6,960 nt of DNA from CBFCZU01 sp965602635 (GCA_965602635.1 CBFCZU010000225.1:1-6960), one strand, 5' to 3'. Positions 1 through 5,295 are shown, counted from the first letter of the stretch. A program made the numbers and translations. The notes: generated by a model not told the origin, from the letters alone.

Positions 1-70
1 TGGCGCATCGTTCGCGACCTAAAACCCCGAACACCTTGGTGGGCAATGAGTTACGGATATCGGCTCGGTC

Positions 71-160
71 GCGAAACGTTCCGTTTCGTTCCGGAACTTT
101 CCGAAACTTTCCGTTTCGTTCCGTTTCGTTCCGTTTCGTTCCGGCGCGTTCCGTCCCGAT
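71..160. repeat. 10-bp tandem repeat array, core CCGTTTCGTT
   Basis: Nine consecutive 10-bp units run without spacers. Four are exact CCGTTTCGTT (81-90, 111-120, 121-130, 131-140). The others are diverged: GCGAAACGTT (71-80), CCGGAACTTT (91-100), CCGAAACTTT (101-110), CCGGCGCGTT (141-150) and CCGTCCCGAT (151-160). The three adjacent exact copies look like recent slippage or duplication, with decay toward both ends. The period is close to one DNA helical turn, so each unit presents nearly the same face. The array is AT-richer than the surrounding sequence. It could be a protein-binding array upstream of the chaperonin unit or a simple minisatellite; the sequence alone does not decide. Confidence 0.9.
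72..88. repeat. Inverted repeat CGAAACG-ttc-CGTTTCG
   Basis: Two perfect 7-bp arms (72-78 and 82-88) are separated by 3 nt at the left edge of the decamer array. The dyad arises because the diverged first unit carries GAAAC while the next carries GTTTC. It has the size of a dimeric repressor site, but it may simply be a by-product of repeat divergence. Confidence 0.5.
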
Positions 161-169
161 CCATCGGGA
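154..169. repeat. 16-bp dyad TCCCGAT-cc-ATCGGGA
   Basis: Two perfect 7-bp arms (154-160 and 163-169) flank a 2-nt centre at the right edge of the decamer array. The compact symmetry resembles a helix-turn-helix dimer operator. No T-run follows, so it is not a terminator. It lies about 120 bp upstream of the best -35 match. A regulatory role is inferred only from geometry. Confidence 0.45.
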
Positions 170-245
170 TTCCGCCCGGTTCCGGCTTCTGGCTGGTTGC
201 GCCGGGCAGGACGGGAGGCTGGCGGCGGAACGCCAATTCCTGCCA

Positions 246-273
246 CTTGAGCAGGTCACTGGGTGCCCCAGAG
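246..273 (+). promoter_or_regulatory. Weak sigma-32-like heat-shock promoter match
   Basis: CTTGAG (246-251) is followed 14 nt later by CCCCAGAG (266-273). The E. coli sigma-32 consensus is CTTGAA, a spacer of about 13-17 nt, then CCCCATNT. The -35 match is 5 of 6 and the CCCCA core is intact. The position upstream of a groESL unit makes it attractive, but it would give a leader of about 140 nt, and whether this lineage has a sigma-32-type factor is unknown. A chance match in GC-rich DNA is quite possible. Confidence 0.2.
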
Positions 274-289
274 CGGCTTTTGGCCGGAA

Positions 290-319
290 TTGACAGGCCC
301 GCCGCCCGGGCGGTTCAAT
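290..319 (+). promoter_or_regulatory. Putative housekeeping promoter with palindromic spacer
   Basis: A perfect TTGACA (290-295) is followed after 18 nt by TTCAAT (314-319), a 4-of-6 match to TATAAT. The spacer contains the 12-bp perfect palindrome CCGCCCGGGCGG (302-313), which ends immediately before the -10-like hexamer. It would serve the receiver-groES-groEL unit, with transcription starting near 326 and a leader of roughly 95 nt. A dyad between -35 and -10 is where MerR-type activators and some repressors bind, but an all-G/C palindrome is not rare in such a genome. Confidence 0.35.
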
Positions 320-419
320 ACAAGCTACGTCGAAACAAGGCCTTACATAGAGTGGCACTGGGGTTGCGAGCCCTGCATACGGAGAAACTGTGCTCATGGG
401 CAGATTGGTGGTGTGAGAA

Positions 420-845
420 ATGGTGGCCTCACCGGCACATCAGGGTCATGGCTGGCCGCTCAGCCTGCTGGTCAACGGCGAGGCGGGCGATTACGTCGAG
501 GCCCTCGAGCAGATCGTGGGCCAGCCGTGGCTGCGGACCTACCGCGTCCGCTCGGACAATGAGATGCTGCAGCTCGTGCGCGAGGGCGTGGGCGACGCGG
601 TCGTCCTCGACGAGGCCGCCACCGAGCTGGACCCGCTGAGGATGCTGAGGATGATCCACCGGCTCAACGAGGCGCTGCTGGTGGTCCTTCTGACCCGCCG
701 GTCGGACCGCCGTTGGATGGAGCAGGCGCTGAGGCTGACGGCGTTCAGCGTCGTCATCAAGCCGTTGCGGCTGGAAGAGCTGCTGGCGCAAATACATCGG
801 ATGATGGTGCGGCTCGACGCCGCCATCCGCAAAGGGACTTTGTGA
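420..845 (+). CDS. Degenerate CheY-like receiver-domain protein
   Basis: A stand-alone protein of 141 residues that reads as a single receiver (REC) fold with no output domain. Visible landmarks are a beta-strand plus the would-be phosphorylated Asp (VVLD, D64), the strand ending in Thr (VVLLT, T92) and the conserved Lys before Pro (VVIKP, K114), followed by the final amphipathic helix. The usual acidic pair after the first strand is missing: the segment reads LSLLVNGEAGD (residues 14-24), leaving at most one acidic residue near E21, so Mg-dependent phosphorylation is doubtful. The first residues (about 1-12) are not part of the fold. An in-frame stop at 414-416 limits the start; ATG 420 has only a weak upstream GGTGG (407-411). 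The gene sits 64 nt before groES in the same direction, which suggests co-transcription and perhaps a link to stress control; that link is inference. It could also be a CheY-superfamily protein that signals without phosphorylation. Confidence 0.75.
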   Translation: MVASPAHQGHGWPLSLLVNGEAGDYVEALEQIVGQPWLRTYRVRSDNEMLQLVREGVGDAVVLDEAATELDPLRMLRMIHRLNEALLVVLLTRRSDRRWMEQALRLTAFSVVIKPLRLEELLAQIHRMMVRLDAAIRKGTL

Positions 846-866
846 GTGCAAACCAAGAGGCGTGAG

Positions 867-883
867 GCGGGACCCATACCCGC
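867..883 (+). other. Short stem-loop upstream of groES
   Basis: GCGGG (867-871) and CCCGC (879-883) can pair around a 7-nt loop between the receiver gene and the groES ribosome binding site. No T-run follows, so it is not a terminator. It might be a transcript-processing or mRNA stability element, or incidental. Confidence 0.25.
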
Positions 884-897
884 GCGCATGCAGCAGG

Positions 898-903
898 AAG
901 GAG
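898..903 (+). promoter_or_regulatory. Ribosome binding site deciding the groES start
   Basis: AAGGAG lies 6 nt before ATG 910. It selects this ATG over an upstream in-frame ATG at 862, which has no comparable site and would add 16 residues unlike GroES. The groEL leader carries a closely similar AGGAGCAACC string (1318-1327), so the two genes have matching initiation signals. Confidence 0.85.
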
Positions 904-909
904 CAACCG

Positions 910-1242
910 ATGGGCAAGGCCAAAGCCAAGGCAAAGAAGGCAAAGAGCGCCAAGACGAAGATCAAGCCGCTGGGCGAGAAGGTTCTCATCAAGCGGCTGG
1001 AGGCTGAGGAGACGACGCGCGGCGGGATCGTGCTGCCGGACGCCGCCAAGGAGAAGCCCCAGAAGGGCAAGGTTCTCGCCGTCGGCGACGGCAAGCTGCT
1101 GGACGACGGCACCCGGGCCAAGTTTCAGGTCAAGGCCGGGCAGACCGTGTTGTTCGGCTCCTACGCCGGCACGGAGATCAAGCTGGACGGCGAGGAGATG
1201 ATCCTCATGGACGAAAGCGAGATCCTGGCGATTCTGGACTGA
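910..1242 (+). CDS. groES: Co-chaperonin GroES (10 kDa)
   Basis: GroES forms the heptameric lid that binds the GroEL ring with ATP and encloses a client protein for folding in the cytoplasm. The 110-residue product has the standard fold from about residue 17: IKPLGEKVLIKRLEAEE (18-34), the mobile loop with its hydrophobic contact GIVL (39-42) followed by PDAAKEKPQKGKVLAVG, and the C-terminal SYAGTEIKLDGEEMILMDESEILAIL. Typical GroES proteins have about 95-100 residues. The excess is an N-terminal extension, MGKAKAKAKKAKSAKTK, almost entirely Lys and Ala, with the good ribosome binding site directly in front of it, so it is probably translated. groEL follows after 88 nt. The identification is secure; the function of the extension is unknown. 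Confidence 0.97.
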   Translation: MGKAKAKAKKAKSAKTKIKPLGEKVLIKRLEAEETTRGGIVLPDAAKEKPQKGKVLAVGDGKLLDDGTRAKFQVKAGQTVLFGSYAGTEIKLDGEEMILMDESEILAILD

Positions 1243-1295
1243 ATCCCCGGCGGCTGACCACAGGCGGGGGGATCGTCCCGGCAGCTGCGACGATT
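1243..1295 (+). other. Two mutually exclusive hairpins in the groES-groEL spacer
   Basis: The 88-nt spacer can form ATCCCC (1243-1248) with GGGGAT (1268-1273), or GATCGTC (1271-1277) with GACGATT (1289-1295, one G-T pair) enclosing the palindrome GCAGCTGC (1281-1288). The two stems share 1271-1273, so they compete. The second is followed by CTTTC, only a weak T-run, so at most it is an attenuator or processing site adjusting groES to groEL ratio. The role is inferred from pairing alone. Confidence 0.35.
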
Positions 1296-1330
1296 CTTTC
1301 AGGCAACGAGAGTGGATAGGAGCAACCAAG

Positions 1331-2968
1331 ATGGCAAAGAAGAAGATAACATTTGACATGGAAGCCCGCGAGGGCATTCGCCAGGGCATCAACAAGCTCG
1401 CCCGGGCGGTCAAGGGCACCCTCGGGCCCACCGGCCGGGTGGTCGTCCTCGAAAAGTCATTCGGCAGCCCGACCGTAACCAAGGACGGCGTGACCGTCGC
1501 CAAGGAGATCGAGCTGGAGGACGCCAACGAGAACATGGGCGCCCAGATGGTGCGCGAGGTCGCCTCGAAGACCTCCGACGTGGCGGGCGACGGCACGACC
1601 ACCGCGACGATCTACGCCGAGGCCGTCTTCGAAGAGGGCCTCAAGAACGTCACCGCCGGCGCCAAGGCCATGCAGCTCAAGCGCGGCGTCGAGAAGGCCT
1701 GCGCGGCGATCGTCGCCGAGCTGGTGAAGATGTCCAAGCCCATCAAGTCGTCCAAGGAGATCGCCCAGGTGGGCGCCTGCGCAGCCAACCAGGACACCGA
1801 GATCGGCAAGATGATCGCCGAGGCGATGGACAAGGTCGGCAAGGACGGCGTGATCACCGTCGAGGAGGGCAAGGGCCTGGACACGGCTGTGGACCTGGTG
1901 GAGGGGATGCAGTTCGACAAGGGCTTCATCTCGCCGCACTTCGTCAACCGCCCCGAGACGATGGAGTGCGACCTGGAGAACCCGCTGATCCTGGTGCACG
2001 AGAAGAAGATCTCGACCGTCAAGGACCTGGTTCCCCTGCTGGAGAAGATCGCCCAGTCCGGCAAGCCTCTGCTGATCGTGGCCGAGGACATCGAGGGCGA
2101 GGCGCTGGCGACGCTGGTGGTGAACAAGCTGCGCGGCACGCTTCAGTGCTGCACGGTCAAGGCCCCCGGCTTCGGCGACCGTCGCAAGGACATGCTCCGC
2201 GACATCGCCGTCCTCACCGGCGGCGAGGCCGTCATGGAGGACATGGGCATCTCGCTCGAGAACATCCAGATGGCGGACCTGGGCTCGGCCAAGCGCGTTC
2301 GCATCGACAAGGAGAACACGACCATCATCGAGGGTGGCGGCAAGACGGCCGAGATCACCGGGCGGATCGAGCAGATCAGGAACGAGCTTGAGGCCACCAC
2401 CAGCGACTACGACGGGGAGAAGCTGGAGGAGCGGCTGGCCAAGCTCTCGGGCGGCGTTGCCCAGATCAACGTCGGGGCCGCCACCGAGGTGGAAATGAAG
2501 GAGAAGAAGGCCCGCGTGGAGGACGCCCTGCACGCCTGCCGCGCGGCCGTGGAAGAGGGCATCCTGCCGGGCGGCGGAGTGGCCGTGCTGCGGGCACGCA
2601 AGGCGCTCGACGGCATCAAGTGCAACACCGACGACGAGGCCACTGGCGTGGACATCGTCCGCCGCGCGCTGGTCACGCCCATCAAGCAGATCGCCGTCAA
2701 CTCCGGGCTGGACGGATCGATCGTGGCTGACACGGTGGAGAAATCCGCCGATGCGAACTTCGGCTACGACGCCCTGGCGGGCAAGTACTGCGACCTGGTC
2801 AAGGCCGGGGTGATCGTCCCGACGAAAGTCGAGCGGATCGCGCTTCAGAACGCGGTCTCGGTGGCCGGGCTGCTGCTGACCACCGACGCGGTCGTCTCGG
2901 AGATACCCGAGAAGAAGCCGCCCATGCCGGCCGGCGGCGGCGGCGGCGGAATGGACGGCATGTACTAG
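1331..2968 (+). CDS. groEL: Chaperonin GroEL (60 kDa)
   Basis: This is the ATP-driven folding chamber of the cytoplasm, a double heptameric ring working with GroES. The 545 residues match the family's usual 540-550. The equatorial domain carries LGPTGR (31-36), TVTKDGVTVAKEIELED (48-64) and the nucleotide-binding DVAGDGTTTAT (83-93) with D87. The catalytic D398 is present in KARVEDALHA. The apical domain spans roughly 190-375, including VAEDIEGEALATLVVNKLRGTL (250-271) and the KAPGFGDRRK segment (277-286). The C-terminus ends in a Gly-rich GGGGGGMDGMY tail of the GGM type. ATG 1331 follows AGGAG (1318-1322) by 8 nt. All key residues are intact and there is no frameshift. The gene is adjacent to groES and is followed by a terminator. 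Many bacteria of this type have several groEL copies, so this need not be the only one. Confidence 0.99.
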   Translation: MAKKKITFDMEAREGIRQGINKLARAVKGTLGPTGRVVVLEKSFGSPTVTKDGVTVAKEIELEDANENMGAQMVREVASKTSDVAGDGTTTATIYAEAVFEEGLKNVTAGAKAMQLKRGVEKACAAIVAELVKMSKPIKSSKEIAQVGACAANQDTEIGKMIAEAMDKVGKDGVITVEEGKGLDTAVDLVEGMQFDKGFISPHFVNRPETMECDLENPLILVHEKKISTVKDLVPLLEKIAQSGKPLLIVAEDIEGEALATLVVNKLRGTLQCCTVKAPGFGDRRKDMLRDIAVLTGGEAVMEDMGISLENIQMADLGSAKRVRIDKENTTIIEGGGKTAEITGRIEQIRNELEATTSDYDGEKLEERLAKLSGGVAQINVGAATEVEMKEKKARVEDALHACRAAVEEGILPGGGVAVLRARKALDGIKCNTDDEATGVDIVRRALVTPIKQIAVNSGLDGSIVADTVEKSADANFGYDALAGKYCDLVKAGVIVPTKVERIALQNAVSVAGLLLTTDAVVSEIPEKKPPMPAGGGGGGMDGMY

Positions 2969-3001
2969 GAGCAGAAGATAAGTTAACCTGATCGCAAACT
3001 G

Positions 3002-3025
3002 GCTGCCCGCTTTGTAGGGGGCAGC
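3002..3025 (+). other. First hairpin after groEL
   Basis: GCTGCCC (3002-3008) pairs perfectly with GGGCAGC (3019-3025) around a 10-nt loop, 33 nt after the groEL stop. It lacks a T-run of its own and sits just before the stronger terminator hairpin. It may protect the groESL transcript 3' end or assist termination. Confidence 0.5.
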
Positions 3026-3029
3026 GGAC

Positions 3030-3071
3030 AAAGGCACGGCGGCTCGCGGTGAGGCGGGTCGCCGTGCTTTT
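3030..3071 (+). terminator. Rho-independent terminator of the groESL unit
   Basis: A perfect 8-bp GC-rich stem, GCACGGCG (3034-3041) with CGCCGTGC (3060-3067), is followed directly by TTTT (3068-3071). The preceding AAAG (3030-3033) can pair with those T residues, extending the stem to about 12 bp and giving a weak T-run on the opposite strand too. The 18-nt loop is longer than ideal but partly self-complementary. Position about 65 nt after the groEL stop supports the end of the chaperonin unit here. Confidence 0.8.
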
Positions 3072-3132
3072 ATGCGCCCACGCCGAGCCGCGGGGCCGCG
3101 CGACCGCGCCGGGCGATTCACCCCCCAGGGCC

Positions 3133-3161
3133 TTGACGGCGGACAACGGCCGCTCCATCAT
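3133..3161 (+). promoter_or_regulatory. Putative promoter of the amidohydrolase operon
   Basis: TTGACG (3133-3138, 5 of 6 to the -35 consensus) is followed by a 17-nt spacer and CATCAT (3156-3161, 4 of 6 to TATAAT). It lies between the groEL terminator and the first operon gene, giving a leader of about 30 nt with a proper ribosome binding site. The location fits well; the match itself is moderate. Confidence 0.4.
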
Positions 3162-3186
3162 GCGAGCCTTGATCGCGCCGCCAGCC

Positions 3187-3192
3187 AGGAGA
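3187..3192 (+). promoter_or_regulatory. Ribosome binding site deciding the start at 3201
   Basis: AGGAGA lies 8 nt before ATG 3201. The same frame is open upstream to an ATG at 3072, but that would place coding sequence over the putative promoter and adds 43 residues of low-complexity Arg/Ala-rich sequence unlike the family. The shorter start is preferred. Confidence 0.75.
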
Positions 3193-3200
3193 ACAGCGAC

Positions 3201-4013
3201 ATGCGAGCCACACGGCAGATGCCCTCGATCGCCGGCCTGGCACTGTTCGACACCTGCGTGACGCTCGGCCGGTCGTGCATGCAGAGCGTGCCGGAATACC
3301 TCACGCCCGAGAACGTGCTGGCCGTCATGGACAAGTACGACATCGCCGAGGCGCTCGTGCACTACAACGACGCCCGGCTGGTGAGGCCCAGGCGGGTGGG
3401 CAACGAGAGGCTGCTCCGCGAAGTGGGCGGGTGCGACCGCCTTCATCCGGTGTGGGTGCTCGAGCCGCCCAAGCGCCCCGACCCGTCCGGCGCACGGCAG
3501 ATGGTCGAGGAGATGCTCTCGGCCGGGGTGCGGGCGGCGAGGCTCATGATGGGACACGCGCCGCCGCTGCACTGGGCATGGAAGGACCTGTGCGAGGCGC
3601 TCGAGGCCCACCGCGTGGTCTGCCTGCTGGACTTCGCGCCGGTCCGGGCGGCGGGCACCAACTGCGTGCCCGACTCGCTGATGCTCGACAAGCTGCTGGA
3701 GATATGCCTCGCCCACGGCGAGCTGCCGATGATCCTCTCGCACCACTCGGGCGGGCTGGGGGTCTCCTGGCCGACGCTGCCGATGATGCACCGCGCGGGC
3801 AACCTGCTCATCGACACGACCGGAGTGGTGGACTACTGGCGGGAGGTGGCCCGCGACCTGGGCCCCGAGCGCGTCGTCTTCGCCACGGGGATGCCCTTCT
3901 ACGACCCGTCGGTGTTCGTCGCCAACGTGCAGTACGACGAGACGCTCGACGCCCCGGCCAAGAAGCTGATGTGCGGCGACAACCTCCGCCGTCTGCTGGA
4001 GGGCGTGCGATGA
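3201..4013 (+). CDS. Amidohydrolase-fold protein lacking most metal ligands (probable pseudoenzyme)
   Basis: The 270-residue product parallels the next gene's product (271 residues) in length and strand pattern and appears to be an amidohydrolase-2-type (TIM-barrel) protein. The metal-binding signatures of the superfamily are mostly lost. Where the neighbour has D-G-H-T-H after the first strand, this protein reads D-T-C-V-T (D17, C19, T21). The neighbour's LDHS becomes LDFA (D144, F145). The neighbour's GSD before AF becomes TGM before PF (230-231), losing the Asp. Only the histidine after the sixth strand remains, in ILSHHSGG (H181/H182). This predicts loss of ordinary metal-dependent hydrolysis. 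The frame is uninterrupted and codon use is normal, so it is a maintained protein rather than a decayed gene. The stop overlaps the next start (ATGA), which suggests fixed stoichiometry and possibly a heteromeric enzyme with the next product. A different metal site using C19 is an alternative. Confidence 0.8.
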   Translation: MRATRQMPSIAGLALFDTCVTLGRSCMQSVPEYLTPENVLAVMDKYDIAEALVHYNDARLVRPRRVGNERLLREVGGCDRLHPVWVLEPPKRPDPSGARQMVEEMLSAGVRAARLMMGHAPPLHWAWKDLCEALEAHRVVCLLDFAPVRAAGTNCVPDSLMLDKLLEICLAHGELPMILSHHSGGLGVSWPTLPMMHRAGNLLIDTTGVVDYWREVARDLGPERVVFATGMPFYDPSVFVANVQYDETLDAPAKKLMCGDNLRRLLEGVR

Positions 4014-4825
4014 GCGAGATACTCCAGCGCTGGCGGGCGGGCGAAGGCCTGCCGGACGTGCTGGCCATCGACGGGCACACGCACGTGGGCGAATGGCCAC
4101 ACGGCGCCAACTACGAGAACATCGACGACATGGCCGCCGGGGTGGTCGCCGTCATGGACGCCAACGGAGTGGACGCCGCTTGCGTCATGTCAGGCGGGTA
4201 CATGTGGAAGGGCACCGACTACCGACTCGGCAACGACGTCCTGATCGAGCTGTGGCGCAGGGTGGGCGACAGGGTCATACCCTTCGCGCACTTCAACCCC
4301 AACGACCACCTCGACGCGATCCTCGCCGAGCTGGAGCGCGTCCGCGCGGCCGGGGTCCGCGGAATCAAGCTGCTCAACGCCTACCAGGACTACCCCGGCG
4401 ACGGGCCCAACCTGATGGCCCTGTACCGCTTCGCCGACGAGCACAACATGCTCATCCTCGACCACTCATGGACGAGGGACGAGATCCTCCGCATCGCCGG
4501 CGAGTTCCCCGGCACCGACTTCATCTTCGGGCACTACGGCCACTCGCAGGACCCGATCCTCAAGTCGATGCCCAACGTGTACGCCAACATCTGGGGCCTC
4601 GGCTCGCTGGGCTTCCTCGAGCGCGGCGTCCGCGAGGTCGGGCCGGAAAAGTTCCTCTTCGGCTCCGACGCCTTCATGAACCCCATCTCCGTCGGGATCG
4701 GCATGGTCGTGTACGCCGACGTCCCGGACGACCACAAGCGGCTGATCCTCGGGCTGACCCAGGCGAGACTGCTGGAGAAGGTCGGCGCCCTGCCTGCGGC
4801 GCTCAAAGACAAGTACGGATTGTGA
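4010..4825 (+). CDS. Metal-dependent amidohydrolase family protein (TIM-barrel hydrolase)
   Basis: The 271-residue protein belongs to the amidohydrolase-2 type (PF04909-like), cytoplasmic hydrolases or decarboxylases of small organic substrates. Visible ligands and motifs, in order: D21-G-H23-T-H25 after the first strand, GIKLL (K120) mid-barrel, LILDHS (H152), FIFGHYGHS (H175, H178) and FLFGSDAF (D220). There is no signal peptide or membrane segment. ATG 4010 overlaps the preceding stop as ATGA and has GGAGG (3998-4002) 7 nt upstream inside the previous gene, a classic translational coupling arrangement. The ligand set is complete, so this is presumably the catalytic partner of the preceding ligand-poor paralogue. 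Hydrolysis of C-N or C-O bonds, or decarboxylation of an aromatic or ring acid, all occur in this family; the substrate here cannot be assigned. Confidence 0.9.
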   Translation: MSEILQRWRAGEGLPDVLAIDGHTHVGEWPHGANYENIDDMAAGVVAVMDANGVDAACVMSGGYMWKGTDYRLGNDVLIELWRRVGDRVIPFAHFNPNDHLDAILAELERVRAAGVRGIKLLNAYQDYPGDGPNLMALYRFADEHNMLILDHSWTRDEILRIAGEFPGTDFIFGHYGHSQDPILKSMPNVYANIWGLGSLGFLERGVREVGPEKFLFGSDAFMNPISVGIGMVVYADVPDDHKRLILGLTQARLLEKVGALPAALKDKYGL

Positions 4826-4833
4826 GGCCGACA

Positions 4834-5295
4834 ATGAGCAAGCAGTTCGAGATCGTATTCGAGGGCAGCGGGGCCGTCTTCGTGGCCGAGATGCTGGAGG
4901 ATGCCGCCCCGATCACCTGCGAGAACTTCTGGAACGCCATCGCCCAGCCGGTGAGCGACGCGCTGCACCACGGTGGCGAGACGGGGCCGGAGATATGGGC
5001 CTTCGTGCCTCCCCCGGCCGAGGAGCTGCCATACGAAAACGCCACCGTCTTCCCCGAGCACGGCGACATCCTCTACTACCACTACCGCCAGCCGCCGACG
5101 CGCGACGGGCAGATGGTGTACGACATCGGCATCTACTGGGACCGCGGGGCGAGCAAGCTCAAGCAGGGGTGGATACCCGGCAACCTCTTCGCCCGCATCA
5201 GCGGCCCCGAGCAGATCCGGCTGCTCCGCGCCGAGGCCGGCAGGCTACTGACCGAAGGCGCGGGCAAGGTTACCCTCCGCCGCAAGGAGAATTGA
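4834..5295 (+). CDS. DUF3830 family protein, cyclophilin-like fold
   Basis: The 153-residue protein resembles the DUF3830 family: an N-terminal strand (FEIVFEGSGAVFVAEM, 5-20), the LLEDxAPxTCExFW-like segment (here LEDAAPITCENFWNAI, 21-36), a central GPEIWAF (51-57), and PEHGDILYYHY (74-84) followed by GNLFARI (116-122). The family is thought to have a cyclophilin-like barrel but no prolyl isomerase role is established; its biochemistry is essentially unknown. It follows the amidohydrolase after 8 nt, and its GAGG (4824-4827) overlaps that gene's stop, indicating coupled translation. Members of this family are known to me near amidohydrolase/hydantoinase-type catabolic genes, which fits this context. 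There is no signal peptide. The family call rests on remembered motifs, so a profile search would settle it. Confidence 0.72.
   Translation: MSKQFEIVFEGSGAVFVAEMLEDAAPITCENFWNAIAQPVSDALHHGGETGPEIWAFVPPPAEELPYENATVFPEHGDILYYHYRQPPTRDGQMVYDIGIYWDRGASKLKQGWIPGNLFARISGPEQIRLLRAEAGRLLTEGAGKVTLRRKEN

Larger units (their letters stand above)
1..419. other. Gene-free upstream region with repeats and putative control sites
   Basis: No convincing gene lies in this stretch. One plus-strand frame stays open from the window start to 639, but its peptide is dominated by the translated 10-bp repeat (Arg/Phe/Ser/Val-rich) and it then runs out of frame through the receiver-domain gene, so it is not called. 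The minus-strand frames translate the same repeat into Arg/Asn/Thr/Glu-rich peptides with no family resemblance. The region contains the decamer array, two dyads and two promoter-like matches described separately. No tRNA cloverleaf and no CIRCE operator (TTAGCACTC-N9-GAGTGCTAA) were seen. Whether an upstream gene ends just before position 1 cannot be judged. Confidence 0.6.

Noticed and set aside
71..160. CRISPR-like array
   Set aside because: Units are only 10 bp, directly abutting and without unique spacers, and no cas gene is present.
335..375. Possible CIRCE/HrcA half-site (GAGTGGCACT-like string)
   Set aside because: There is no 9-nt-spaced inverted TTAGCACTC/GAGTGCTAA pair; only a partial resemblance to one arm.
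46..639. Plus-strand open frame through the decamer array and into the receiver gene
   Set aside because: The peptide is a translation of the 10-bp repeat and then an out-of-frame reading of the receiver-domain gene, with no ribosome binding site or family resemblance.
1457..3121. Long minus-strand open frame (554 codons) antisense to groEL
   Set aside because: It is a GC-rich shadow of groEL with Leu/Asp/His/Gly/Arg-rich low-complexity translation, no recognisable motif, and it runs through the terminator hairpins.
3072..3200. Extended N-terminus for the first amidohydrolase-fold protein from ATG 3072
   Set aside because: The 43 extra residues are low-complexity, begin at the terminator T-run and have no ribosome binding site, whereas AGGAGA sits 8 nt before ATG 3201.
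2799..4100. Long minus-strand open frame opposite the first amidohydrolase-fold gene
   Set aside because: Shadow frame rich in Arg, His and Pro, crossing the groEL end, terminator and promoter region, with no conserved motif.
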